This document shows positions 26,362 through 34,628 of a stretch of 64,000 nucleotides of DNA, piece by piece (the first letter of the stretch is position 1; the number at the start of each line of letters is the position of its first letter). This DNA is from Thermostichus vulcanus str. 'Rupite'. Lineage in GTDB: Bacteria; Cyanobacteriota; Cyanobacteriia; Thermostichales; Thermostichaceae. Where the stretch lies: assembly GCF_022848905.1 (NCBI RefSeq), contig NZ_JAFIRA010000001.1:124001-188000 (forward strand), written 5' to 3'. Under the pieces are notes generated by a model that searched no databases, had not been told where the DNA came from, and worked only from the letters and a program-made list of their open reading frames with translations. A program made the position numbers and the translations under genes.

Positions 26362-26614
26362 AATGGGCTCATCTATTCCGGTGTAATCTCAATCTAAATC
26401 ATTTTCCGGAACCCTTTTGTTGCCGACACGGCGAAAACTTTACCGATCGTAGGGATCCGCTTTACCAGAATCCACCTGAACCGAGATTGAACATCAGATT
26501 ACGGAAGCCGACTCTGGGCCCGATTTTGGGGAAGGTTACCCAGGGATCCCTGGGGGAGAGTTAGCATCGGACAAAGCCCTTGGCTGCTCCTGAATACCGG
26601 TTTTTCCTCTCGAT
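26362..26614. other. divergent promoter region of dxs and cysK
   Basis: 253 bases without a gene. AT-rich stretches near 26390-26430 may hold the dxs promoter. I see no recognisable operator for sulfur regulation and no riboswitch-like fold. Confidence 0.4.
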
Positions 26615-27589
26615 ATGAAAATCGCCGCCAACATTACCCAACTCATCGGTCGCACCCCCCTTGTACAGTTGAACCGGATCCCGCAGGCGGAAGGATGTCG
26701 GGCACAGATCTTGGTGAAACTGGAAAGTTTTAACCCCGCCGCTTCGGTGAAGGATCGCATCGCCGTCAGCATGATTGAGGCAGCCGAACAGGCGGGTCTG
26801 ATTACCCCCGGCAAAACCATCCTCGTGGAGCCCACCTCCGGCAATACCGGCATCGGTTTGGCTATGGCGGCAGCAGCCAAAGGCTATCGGCTGATCATCA
26901 CCATGCCCGAGAGCATGAGCCTTGAGCGGCGACTGTTGTTGAAAGCCTACGGGGCGGAGGTGCATCTGGCAAGTGCCACGGGCGGCATGGGAGAGGCGAT
27001 CTGGAAAGCTGAGGAAATCGTGCGGCGCACCCCCAATGCCTTTATGTTGGGCCAATTTAGCAATCCAGCTAACCCGCAAATCCACGCCAAAACCACCGGC
27101 CCAGAAATTTGGGAGGATACAGAGGGCAATATCGACATCCTGGTGGCCGGGGTTGGCACGGGAGGCACGATCACAGGGGCAGGGCAATTTCTAAAGACAA
27201 AAAATCCTGCCATTCAACTGGTGGCCATTGAACCGAAAGGCAGCGCCGTGCTGAGTGGCAAAAGACCGGGCTTCCACCGCATTGAAGGGATCGGGGCCGG
27301 ATTCGTGCCGGATGTGTTGCGGCGAGATCTGCTGGATGAGGTGATTGCCGTTGATGACGAAGAAAGCATGGCCTACAGTCGTCGTTTAGCCAAAGAAGAA
27401 GGGATCCTCTCCGGTATTTCTACAGGGGCGGCCTTGGTGGGGGCGATTCAGGTGGGACAACGACCAGAAAACGCCGGCAAGATGATCGTCATGATCCAGC
27501 CCAGCTTTGGCGAACGCTACCTTAGCACCCCTCTGTTTCGGGACTTGGAGCGGGACTCTGAGCATGGGAGCCTGGTTGGCGGGGGCTAG
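26615..27589 (+). CDS. cysK: cysteine synthase A
   Basis: This 324-residue PLP enzyme makes cysteine from O-acetylserine and sulfide. The PLP lysine lies in [11 protein letters not shown] and the substrate-binding loop is [19 protein letters not shown]. The PLP phosphate loop [16 protein letters not shown] and the C-terminal ISTGAAL are also present. It begins directly [19 protein letters not shown]. Length and motifs fit CysK rather than cystathionine beta-synthase, as there is no CBS domain. It is convergent with ileS. Confidence 0.96.
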   Translation: MKIAANITQLIGRTPLVQLNRIPQAEGCRAQILVKLESFNPAASVKDRIAVSMIEAAEQAGLITPGKTILVEPTSGNTGIGLAMAAAAKGYRLIITMPESMSLERRLLLKAYGAEVHLASATGGMGEAIWKAEEIVRRTPNAFMLGQFSNPANPQIHAKTTGPEIWEDTEGNIDILVAGVGTGGTITGAGQFLKTKNPAIQLVAIEPKGSAVLSGKRPGFHRIEGIGAGFVPDVLRRDLLDEVIAVDDEESMAYSRRLAKEEGILSGISTGAALVGAIQVGQRPENAGKMIVMIQPSFGERYLSTPLFRDLERDSEHGSLVGGG

Positions 27590-27635
27590 AGGAGGGGTCA
27601 TAACTTCATAACTGTTTCACCGATTCGCTGAAGCC

Positions 27636-30437
27636 TTAAAATTCTCCTGCCAAAGCCGAAACACAGCGTTCACACAATTCGGGGTGTTCTGCTGACTCAC
27701 CCACCTGTACAGAATGGTTCCAGCAGCGCACACATTTTTTACCATCGGCAGGCTGAATGGCAATCTCCAATCCTTGGGCCGTTTTTGCCAACTCCACCTG
27801 GGAGGTGATGAACAGATAGCGCAACTCCGAGGCATGAGCCTCCAGGATCCCGTACAAAGCGGGATCCCCTACCTTGAGGATGAGCTTGGCTTCGGTGGAA
27901 GCGCCGATCACCTTGTCAGTACGGGCTTGTTCCAGGGCTTTGTTCACCTCCTGGCGGAGGGAGCGCAACTGTTCCCAGGTGGCGGCCAATTGCGGATCCA
28001 GCCAAGTGTCGGGTAGCGTCATCCAACCGCCTTCAAACACCGATTGCGTCGGTTTGGGATAGGGCAGATGGCTCCAAATTTCTTCGGCCATATGGGAGAG
28101 TACCGGGGCAATCGCTTTGGCCAGGTTTTCCACCAGAAGAGCCAGCACCGTTTGGCACTGTCGCCGCCGCAAACTGTGGGCATGGCTGATATACAGGCGA
28201 TCCTTGCTGATATCCAGGTAAAAGTTAGACAAATCTACCACGCAAAAGTTCTGAACCGCCTGAAAAAATCGGAAGAATTGGTAGCTATTAAAAGCCTCGC
28301 TAATTTCGGATCCTACCTCTTTCATGCGATGGAGAATGTAGCGATCCAATTCTGATAAGTCGGCATAAGCAACCCCATCCTGAGCCGGATCAAAATCGTA
28401 CAAGTTACTCAGCAAAAAGCGGGCGGTATTGCGAATTTTGCGATAGACATCTGCCATTTGTCCAAGAATGGTTTTACCCAACGGTACATCGCCCGAATAA
28501 TCCACACTGGAAACCCACAAGCGCAGCACATCAGCGCCATAGGCGGGATCCGTTTGCAAATTTTTTCCGCCGTTGATCAACAGCATTGGGTCGATCACAT
28601 TGCCCAGGGATTTGCTCATTTTCTGGCCTTTTTCATCCAGGACAAATCCGTGGGTTAATACCGACTTATAGGGGGCATGGCCATTCACTGCCACAGAGGT
28701 AAGCAAGCTGGATTGGAACCAACCCCGATGTTGATCGGATCCCTCTAGATACATATCCACTGGGTAGCCCAATCCCTGTGCTTTGGCCACCGCTGCCCAG
28801 GAGGAACCGGAGTCAAACCAGACATCCATGGTGTCCATACCTTTGCGGTAGGTACGGCCATTGTTGCGGTACTGTTCTGGCAGCAATTCTTCAACCGGAC
28901 GCTGCCACCAGGCATCGGATCCTTCCTTGGCAAAGATGGTTTTGATGTGGTCAAGGGTTTCCGCCGTCAGCAAGGGATCCCCAGTTTCCTCGTCGTAAAA
29001 CACCGGGATCGGCACCCCCCAAGCCCGCTGCCGGGAAATGCACCAGTCGGAACGTTCCGCCACCATTGGTGTGATGCGGTTCTCGCCAATCGCCGGGATC
29101 CATTTCACCTCTTTGATGGCCTTCAGAGCTTGCTCCCGAAAGCCGGCCACAGATGCAAACCACTGCTCAGTAGCTCGGAAAATCGTCGGCTCTTTGGTAC
29201 GCCAATCGTAGGGATATTTGTGGTTGTAGGGTTCCTCCTTGAGGAGAGCGCCGGCGGCCCGTAAAGCTCGGATCACTGCCTCATTGGCACTGGTTTGCGG
29301 CTGTTTGGAGAGCACATCCAACCCGACCAAATCGGCTCCCGCCTCGGCGGTAAATTTCCCCTGAGCATCCACGGGGCTGAGGATGGGCAAGCCATATTTT
29401 TGCCCCGTTTTGAAGTCATCTTCCCCATGCCCGGGCGCCGTATGGACAATGCCGGTACCGGATTCGGTGGTCACGTAGTCCCCCAACACACAAAGGCTGG
29501 CGCGGTCGTAGAGGGGATGTTGTCCTTGGGAGTGTTCCAGGGCGGATCCCGGTAAGGTTGCCTTTACCTCCAGCGGAGTCTCTAAGACTGTTTCCAGTCG
29601 CTGCCGCAGATCCGCCGCAATCAATAGATGTCCAAACCGAGGCGACTCCACCACTGCATAGGTGAGCTTGGGGCTGAAACAGAGGGCCAAGTTGGCTGGA
29701 ATCGTCCAGGGGGTGGTGGTCCAGATCGCCACCCGCAACTGAGGCATAAAGGGATCCAGAACCGCTTCTGCTGCCGGGCTGAGGGTTTTCAGGGGAAAAG
29801 CGACATAGATGCTGCGGGAGATGTGGTTGTCGGGGTACTCCAGCTCTGCTTCTGCCAAAGCCGTCTGGGAACTGGGGCTCCAATGAACGGGCTTGAGACC
29901 GCGATAGATATAGCCCTTGAGAGCCATTTGCCCAAACACCTCGATCTGAGCAGCTTCGTATTCTGGACTCAGAGTCATGTAGGGGTGATCCCAGTCTCCC
30001 CACACCCCCAAGCGTTTGAAGCTGGCCCGCTGGGTATCGATGTAGCCGAGGGCGTATTCCTTGGCCTTTTGCCGCAGCTCTAGCGGAGTGAGTCTTTCTC
30101 GGACTTTAGCGGGCAGGCTTTGCAATACTTTCAGCTCAATCGGCAGTCCATGACAATCCCAGCCGGGCACATAGCGCACCTTACGCCCCTGCAGGATGTG
30201 ATATTTGTTGACAATATCCTTGAGGATCTTGTTCAGGGTGGTGCCCATGTGGATATCGCCATTGGCGTAGGGCGGCCCATCGTGCAACACAAAGGGATCC
30301 CCGCTGTTGTTTTCGGACAAGCGCTGGTAAATGTGCTCTTCCTGCCAAAACGCTTGGATGGCGGGCTCTTTCTTGGCGGCTTCTGCCCGCATGGGAAACT
30401 GAGTTTGGGGCAGGTTGAGGGTACTTTTGTAATCCAC
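27636..30437 (-). CDS. ileS: isoleucyl-tRNA synthetase
   Basis: This 933-residue class I synthetase charges tRNA-Ile. The HIGH-like motif is PPYANGDIHMGTTLNK, the KMSKS loop is KMSKSLGNVIDP, and the editing domain lies between them with TTTPWTIPANLAL. The C-terminus ends in a zinc-binding segment (CVRCWNH and CERCVSAL), typical of the bacterial form. The length is normal. The gene is transcribed alone; the next upstream neighbour on the same strand ends 120 bases away. Confidence 0.97.
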   Translation of the reverse strand: MDYKSTLNLPQTQFPMRAEAAKKEPAIQAFWQEEHIYQRLSENNSGDPFVLHDGPPYANGDIHMGTTLNKILKDIVNKYHILQGRKVRYVPGWDCHGLPIELKVLQSLPAKVRERLTPLELRQKAKEYALGYIDTQRASFKRLGVWGDWDHPYMTLSPEYEAAQIEVFGQMALKGYIYRGLKPVHWSPSSQTALAEAELEYPDNHISRSIYVAFPLKTLSPAAEAVLDPFMPQLRVAIWTTTPWTIPANLALCFSPKLTYAVVESPRFGHLLIAADLRQRLETVLETPLEVKATLPGSALEHSQGQHPLYDRASLCVLGDYVTTESGTGIVHTAPGHGEDDFKTGQKYGLPILSPVDAQGKFTAEAGADLVGLDVLSKQPQTSANEAVIRALRAAGALLKEEPYNHKYPYDWRTKEPTIFRATEQWFASVAGFREQALKAIKEVKWIPAIGENRITPMVAERSDWCISRQRAWGVPIPVFYDEETGDPLLTAETLDHIKTIFAKEGSDAWWQRPVEELLPEQYRNNGRTYRKGMDTMDVWFDSGSSWAAVAKAQGLGYPVDMYLEGSDQHRGWFQSSLLTSVAVNGHAPYKSVLTHGFVLDEKGQKMSKSLGNVIDPMLLINGGKNLQTDPAYGADVLRLWVSSVDYSGDVPLGKTILGQMADVYRKIRNTARFLLSNLYDFDPAQDGVAYADLSELDRYILHRMKEVGSEISEAFNSYQFFRFFQAVQNFCVVDLSNFYLDISKDRLYISHAHSLRRRQCQTVLALLVENLAKAIAPVLSHMAEEIWSHLPYPKPTQSVFEGGWMTLPDTWLDPQLAATWEQLRSLRQEVNKALEQARTDKVIGASTEAKLILKVGDPALYGILEAHASELRYLFITSQVELAKTAQGLEIAIQPADGKKCVRCWNHSVQVGESAEHPELCERCVSALAGEF

Positions 30438-30556
30438 GGCGATTGGAGCAAGTTGAGTAAAGGGTCTATTCCCAAGGAGTGACTAGGCTCAACAAGCCAC
30501 CTCGGGGACATCACTCTATCCTACGCTGTCCTTGCAAAAGCGCTCCTGGGCCATCC

Positions 30557-31237
30557 TCAGGGGGTGGCCTGCATCCGCAGCTGGATCACCCGATTCAATA
30601 ACTCCTCTCGTTCTGCTGGTTGGTTGGGTTGGTTGAGAGTGAGGCGCAAATAGGTTTCTAGGCTATCGGAAGCACCCCGAGGATCCTCTAACTTTTCTTG
30701 GATCTCTGCCATGATCCGAAAATCTTTGGCTTGGAGGGGGTTAATTTGGGTGACGGTTTGGTAATCTTCCAGCGCGTTGGGATAATCCTCCAGGTTGTAG
30801 TAGAGATAGCCACGGGCACGGAGGGCCTCTTCGTAACGAGGATTTAGCTGTAAAGCCTGGGAATAATCCCAAAGGGCTTGAGTGGGTTGTTGCTGAGCTT
30901 CATTAACTTTGCCCCGATGTAGATAGGGTTCGGGTAAGTTAGGAGCCATGTTCACGGCATGCGTCAAGACGGCATAGGCTCTCGAAAGATCCTTTTGTTC
31001 AAGCAACTCTTGTCCTTGAGTGAGTAGCTGGTTGACCTGTTCCAGGGTTCGGTTGTCAAGAGCTACTTCTGTTGCTGTTTCCGCCGCTTCGGCCGCTGCG
31101 GAGGTTGCGATCGGGGTAGGACTGGGATCCGTCGCCACACGCTGGCTCCCTGGGCCAGAGCAAGCCAACAAGAGCACAGGGATCCCACAAAGGAGCCCGT
31201 TGCGGACAACTTGAGTCCAGTTGAGATGAGAATTCAT
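30557..31237 (-). CDS. TPR lipoprotein at the end of the minor-pilin operon
   Basis: This 226-residue protein has a lipoprotein signal (LLCGIPVLLLAC with lipobox LLAC) and, after a Thr/Ala-rich linker, about three tetratricopeptide repeats (EPYLHRGKVNEAQQQPTQAL, YEEALRARGYLYYNLEDYPN). It starts 18 bases after the PilW-like gene ends, so it is the last gene of the same operon. TPR lipoproteins such as PilF/PilW pilotins help secretin assembly in type IV pili, and a similar role here is an inference from context. GGAG lies about 11 bases upstream of the start. Confidence 0.8.
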   Translation of the reverse strand: MNSHLNWTQVVRNGLLCGIPVLLLACSGPGSQRVATDPSPTPIATSAAAEAAETATEVALDNRTLEQVNQLLTQGQELLEQKDLSRAYAVLTHAVNMAPNLPEPYLHRGKVNEAQQQPTQALWDYSQALQLNPRYEEALRARGYLYYNLEDYPNALEDYQTVTQINPLQAKDFRIMAEIQEKLEDPRGASDSLETYLRLTLNQPNQPAEREELLNRVIQLRMQATP

Positions 31238-31255
31238 GGGTATCGCTTCTCCACA

Positions 31256-31867
31256 TTACAAGCCCACTCGTCGGGCGATTTGGGCATTGACTCCATTGCC
31301 GTCTTGATCCCGCAATTGGATATTGACCAGTTTTCCGTTGCGAATGCAGCCATTGAACGCTGCCGTGCCCGCTCCCTGGCTACCGGCAGGACAGGTAAAG
31401 GCACTGTCTATCGGGATCTGGTCAATCACCAAAGCGGCAAAAGGTGTTCCTGCTGCATACAGTCCTTGTGGGGTAAAGCCGACACCGTCGCGAAACACCG
31501 ACTGGGAATTGTCCGCTTGGTTGAGTAGGTAATAGCGAATCGGTTGCCCCACCCCAGCCACTGTAAATTCCAGCACGGGAATGCAACTGGGTTCGCTGCT
31601 CGGACAGGTGGGCGGTACGGTGAACTGGTTGGCTCCCCTCAATTCGTCTGCCATCAGATCCAAAGCCAAGTTCATATCCTGCAGGCGCGTGGAAACGGTG
31701 GTGTTGAACTGTTCAGAACGCAAGAATGTCATCAATGCCCCCAGGGAAATAGAAGTGGTGACTCCTGTGATTAGGATCCCAGCCAGGAGTTCAATCAGGG
31801 TGTAACCTTGGGCAGAGGTTCGAGAGGTGGTGCGGCGGGAGCGACAACAAATGGACAGGCGGTTCAT
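31256..31867 (-). CDS. PilW/HpsC-like minor pseudopilin
   Basis: This 203-residue protein has a type IV prepilin signature: a positively charged leader ending AQGYTLIELLAGILITG, where cleavage after Gly and a +5 Glu are expected, then a long hydrophobic helix. The globular part has four cysteines that could form disulfides (PPTCPSSEPSC, FTCPAG, NGCIRNG). It has a strong AAGGAGGG upstream of the ATG at 31867. It belongs to a block of four pilin-like genes and best matches PilW or HpsC in position and size. Confidence 0.85.
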   Translation of the reverse strand: MNRLSICCRSRRTTSRTSAQGYTLIELLAGILITGVTTSISLGALMTFLRSEQFNTTVSTRLQDMNLALDLMADELRGANQFTVPPTCPSSEPSCIPVLEFTVAGVGQPIRYYLLNQADNSQSVFRDGVGFTPQGLYAAGTPFAALVIDQIPIDSAFTCPAGSQGAGTAAFNGCIRNGKLVNIQLRDQDGNGVNAQIARRVGL

Positions 31868-31881
31868 CTTCGGATCCCTCC

Positions 31882-32373
31882 TTACTCGCAGGCAAAATCG
31901 TTGGATACTTTCCCCAGCAAGCTTTCTACCCGCAGACACCGAGCTTCTTCGTCCGGAAACTCGATACGAATCGTGCCGCAATTGGTGGGATCCGGGCAAT
32001 TGTTGGAGACTGTACCCCGATAGCTAAAGCTGACTACATTGGGGGTTGGGGTGGTGATGTCGCTGGAGAGCCTGACCCAGTTGGAGAGTTGATCGCGGCG
32101 GGTTAAGGTGCCGGGAGGACATTCGGTGGTGATAGAGCTGATGCCCAACACCACCTGGCAAGGGCGACTGTTGAGCATAGCTTGTCGCTGCGCTTCTTTT
32201 AGGGATCCCTGCACGAGCGCCACCGTATTGGCCAGGTTGGAGCGCTTCACCAGGTTGGTTAGTCCGGCAATGCCCAGAGCACTGAGCAGAGATGCAATCA
32301 CCAAAACCGCCAACATTTCCATTAAGGTGAACCCTCGCAGGGGAGGAAATGGTTTGGGGACGGGTGGACTCAT
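31882..32373 (-). CDS. GspH/FimT-like pseudopilin
   Basis: This 163-residue protein has a prepilin peptidase site in PLRGFTLMEMLAVLVIASLL, with Gly before the cut and Glu at +5, followed by a GspH-like beta-domain. Cysteine pairs (RPCQVV with TECPPG; NNCPDPTNCG) may form disulfides. It has GAGG upstream of the ATG at 32373. FimT/GspH proteins are low-abundance components at the pilus or pseudopilus tip, and some FimT proteins bind DNA in natural transformation. Confidence 0.88.
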   Translation of the reverse strand: MSPPVPKPFPPLRGFTLMEMLAVLVIASLLSALGIAGLTNLVKRSNLANTVALVQGSLKEAQRQAMLNSRPCQVVLGISSITTECPPGTLTRRDQLSNWVRLSSDITTPTPNVVSFSYRGTVSNNCPDPTNCGTIRIEFPDEEARCLRVESLLGKVSNDFACE

Positions 32374-32448
32374 GGTTTTCCTCAATAACACCGATAAAGG
32401 ATCAAGAGCAGATCAAGAGCAACAAAAGCAAAAAGCATTGGGAGCGAT

Positions 32449-32991
32449 TCAAGCGCTAGGACGAATGCAAATGGAGGTTGCCCGAGGCATCACTTCCGTG
32501 ACAAAATCACTCACCAGCAATAAGGGGGTGCCGCTACCTGCTGGGTCAAAAGTCACTTGATATCCCACCTGCAACACATCCAGATTGGGGATAACCGTGG
32601 TAGTACGGGTAATCGTGTAGCCGGGCAGGGTGGATTGCGGTTGATTGGCAGTTTGATCCAGTTGTTGCTTCAGCAAGGTGGCAAAACCACCCGGTGGATT
32701 GCTAGGGCTACAGATGACAGGCAAAACCGTCAGATCCGAAAAACTATCCAGATAAAAGTCCAAATCGGATCCCCAAGCTTTCACCTGATCCAAATCCCGT
32801 TGAATCAGGGTAGTGGCTTGGCTGAGGCGGCGATTGTAGGCGACATTTCGGATCGCCGAGACGATCACTGGGAACACCCCAGTCATAAAAGTGAGGAGAA
32901 TGATCAGCCCAGCAATCACCTCCAAGAAGGAGTAGCCTCTTGCCGTTGGCCAACCCGAGCGATTCCGCAGCCAAGCAGAGATCCCGTTCAT
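32449..32991 (-). CDS. PilV/HpsB-like minor pseudopilin
   Basis: This 180-residue protein has a prepilin signature, ARGYSFLEVIAGLIILLTF, with the usual Gly cleavage site, +5 Glu and hydrophobic helix, and a globular part with a cysteine pair (VICSPS and SICIRP). It overlaps the upstream PilX-like gene by four bases (ATGA) and has GGAGG seven bases upstream of its ATG at 32991. This fits a PilV or HpsB role within the minor-pilin set. Confidence 0.85.
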   Translation of the reverse strand: MNGISAWLRNRSGWPTARGYSFLEVIAGLIILLTFMTGVFPVIVSAIRNVAYNRRLSQATTLIQRDLDQVKAWGSDLDFYLDSFSDLTVLPVICSPSNPPGGFATLLKQQLDQTANQPQSTLPGYTITRTTTVIPNLDVLQVGYQVTFDPAGSGTPLLLVSDFVTEVMPRATSICIRPSA

Positions 32992-34367
32992 GGATTTGCC
33001 TCCAAACGTTGCCAAGCTTCCACAAAGCCCGACTGGCTTTCAAACGAGATCGCCAAATCCCCTAGTGCCTGGCGCAATCCGGGCGGCACACACACGCTCG
33101 GACGAGTCGCATTGGACCCATCCCACTCTTTCACCCAAACAGCGCCCGTAATGTTGCACTGCGGTGTTGGGTTGCCGTAATCTCCCGCAGGGGTGTCACA
33201 CGGGCCACCGCTTCCTCCCCCCTGGATCCCCATGCTGGCGTTGGGAGCGAAGACAAAGGCATTCAGGCAAGTGTTTCCATTGAGGCTAAAAGTTTGGCTC
33301 GTTGGCGCATTCCCGTAGATACGCACATACCCAGGCAGAGAATCGGTGAAGGTTCGAATGCTGGCATTCCCCGACAGAGTAATGTTGCCGTCAATGTACA
33401 AATACACAGGCACCTGAGCCGAGCCAGACACTTTGTTGTGGGGATCCTTGGTATTCAAGAACAGGTATTTGCCATCATTGCCGCTCAGGTTGATACTGCT
33501 GGCTTGATAGACAAACGCGGTGATGGTTTCGCCGTTGACGGTAAAGGTAATGGGGTCATCCGTAGAGCGAGGCAACGTCAGGGGTGCCTGACTATTGTTG
33601 ATGTTGCCGATCGAGATCGCGCCCGCCGGAACCGGGGGCAAAGGAGGAACCTCGGCATTGCCCACAAAAATTCGCCCCGTGATAATGCTATTGGGCCCCG
33701 CTCCAACGGCAGCTCGCAATTGCGCTGCAGTCGGCGGACTATCCGGTGTGCAGGTAACGGAGCATTGCTGCGGGTTGGTACAGACAACATTACCATCCAC
33801 CCCCGGGAGCTCACCAAAGACGTTGTTGTTGCCCAAGTCAACATTGATCGTGCCTAGTAAAGCCGGGAAGGCTGAGGGGTCATCGGCGATGGGAAAGGTT
33901 TGTTGAATCTGCGTCACCGCCTGCCCCACCTGCCCCTGCACCCAAATCGTGCCCTGGCGGGTGAGTGGGTTGTATTGATAATCCAAAACCCGATAGGTGC
34001 CCTGCCCGATCGTGCCCTGGGTGAGAATGCTGCTCACGGTCGCAGTGGTATAGCAAAGGGGAATGTTTTCGGGGTTGAGCCAATCGGAAAAATTCACCCT
34101 CAACAATGTGCTGGTGCTGGATTGGTTGAGGCGGGCCAAAGTGCGGTCGATGCCTCCTTCAGCAATAGCCAAACTTTGCCCTGAGCGGTACTGACTTAGG
34201 GAGGTGAGAGAATTGGTGCGGCTACGAGCATACATCGTCATTGCCAAGATGGTGAGAATCACTCCGGTCATCAAGGCTAAGGGCAAGGCATACCCGCGTT
34301 CCCGCTGGCAGAAAGGCCCCCGCTGGGATCCTAGACTAAACAGCCAACAGGCCAAAAAACGGGACAT
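32988..34367 (-). CDS. PilX/HpsA-like large pilin-type protein
   Basis: This 459-residue protein starts with a short leader and a hydrophobic helix (RERGYALPLALMTGVILTIL) like PilX or HpsA N-termini, which lack the +5 Glu. Two thirds of the protein is a beta-rich extracellular domain, Asn/Gly-rich, with repeats of the type INLSGNDGKYLF and ITLSGNASIRTF, and several cysteines. In that it resembles polymer-forming or DUF7305-like surface domains. It is the first gene of the operon, with GGAG upstream of ATG 34367. It probably forms or caps the tip of a type IV pilus-like fibre. Confidence 0.8.
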   Translation of the reverse strand: MSRFLACWLFSLGSQRGPFCQRERGYALPLALMTGVILTILAMTMYARSRTNSLTSLSQYRSGQSLAIAEGGIDRTLARLNQSSTSTLLRVNFSDWLNPENIPLCYTTATVSSILTQGTIGQGTYRVLDYQYNPLTRQGTIWVQGQVGQAVTQIQQTFPIADDPSAFPALLGTINVDLGNNNVFGELPGVDGNVVCTNPQQCSVTCTPDSPPTAAQLRAAVGAGPNSIITGRIFVGNAEVPPLPPVPAGAISIGNINNSQAPLTLPRSTDDPITFTVNGETITAFVYQASSINLSGNDGKYLFLNTKDPHNKVSGSAQVPVYLYIDGNITLSGNASIRTFTDSLPGYVRIYGNAPTSQTFSLNGNTCLNAFVFAPNASMGIQGGGSGGPCDTPAGDYGNPTPQCNITGAVWVKEWDGSNATRPSVCVPPGLRQALGDLAISFESQSGFVEAWQRLEANP

Positions 34368-34480
34368 GAGTTGAACTCCGTTGCAAACAAGCGGAAGGGC
34401 AAAACCGGTAAGACGCAGCTCCTACCTCCCTCTATACGTTTGCACAGAGTATCAATTTGCACATCATCCTGAAGAATAAC

Positions 34481-34520
34481 AGGACTAGTCTTAGGGACTA
34501 ATCCTAGGCTTAGCCTAAGC
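34481..34520. promoter_or_regulatory. inverted-repeat cluster in the divergent pilin/kinase promoter region
   Basis: Three overlapping symmetrical words occur in 40 bases: the palindrome GACTAGTC (34483-34490), CTTAGG facing CCTAGG (about 34490-34508), and AGGC-TTA-GCCT (34507-34517). The region lies between the divergent pilin operon (start 34367) and the kinase gene (start 34629). An operator is plausible, but no regulator can be named. Confidence 0.4.
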
Positions 34521-34628
34521 GAATATGTGGATATTGGGGATTTGGATTGCGCGATTTGAAGGAGGGGATCCGCTTCAAGAAACTGTCATACTGAAGAGGC
34601 ATGTATTCAATTCCTCATCCTGCCTTCG

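Noticed and set aside
30557-34367. Naming the pilin genes hpsA, hpsB and hpsC
   Set aside because: Position and leaders fit, but the globular domains are too divergent to assign the hormogonium names with confidence.
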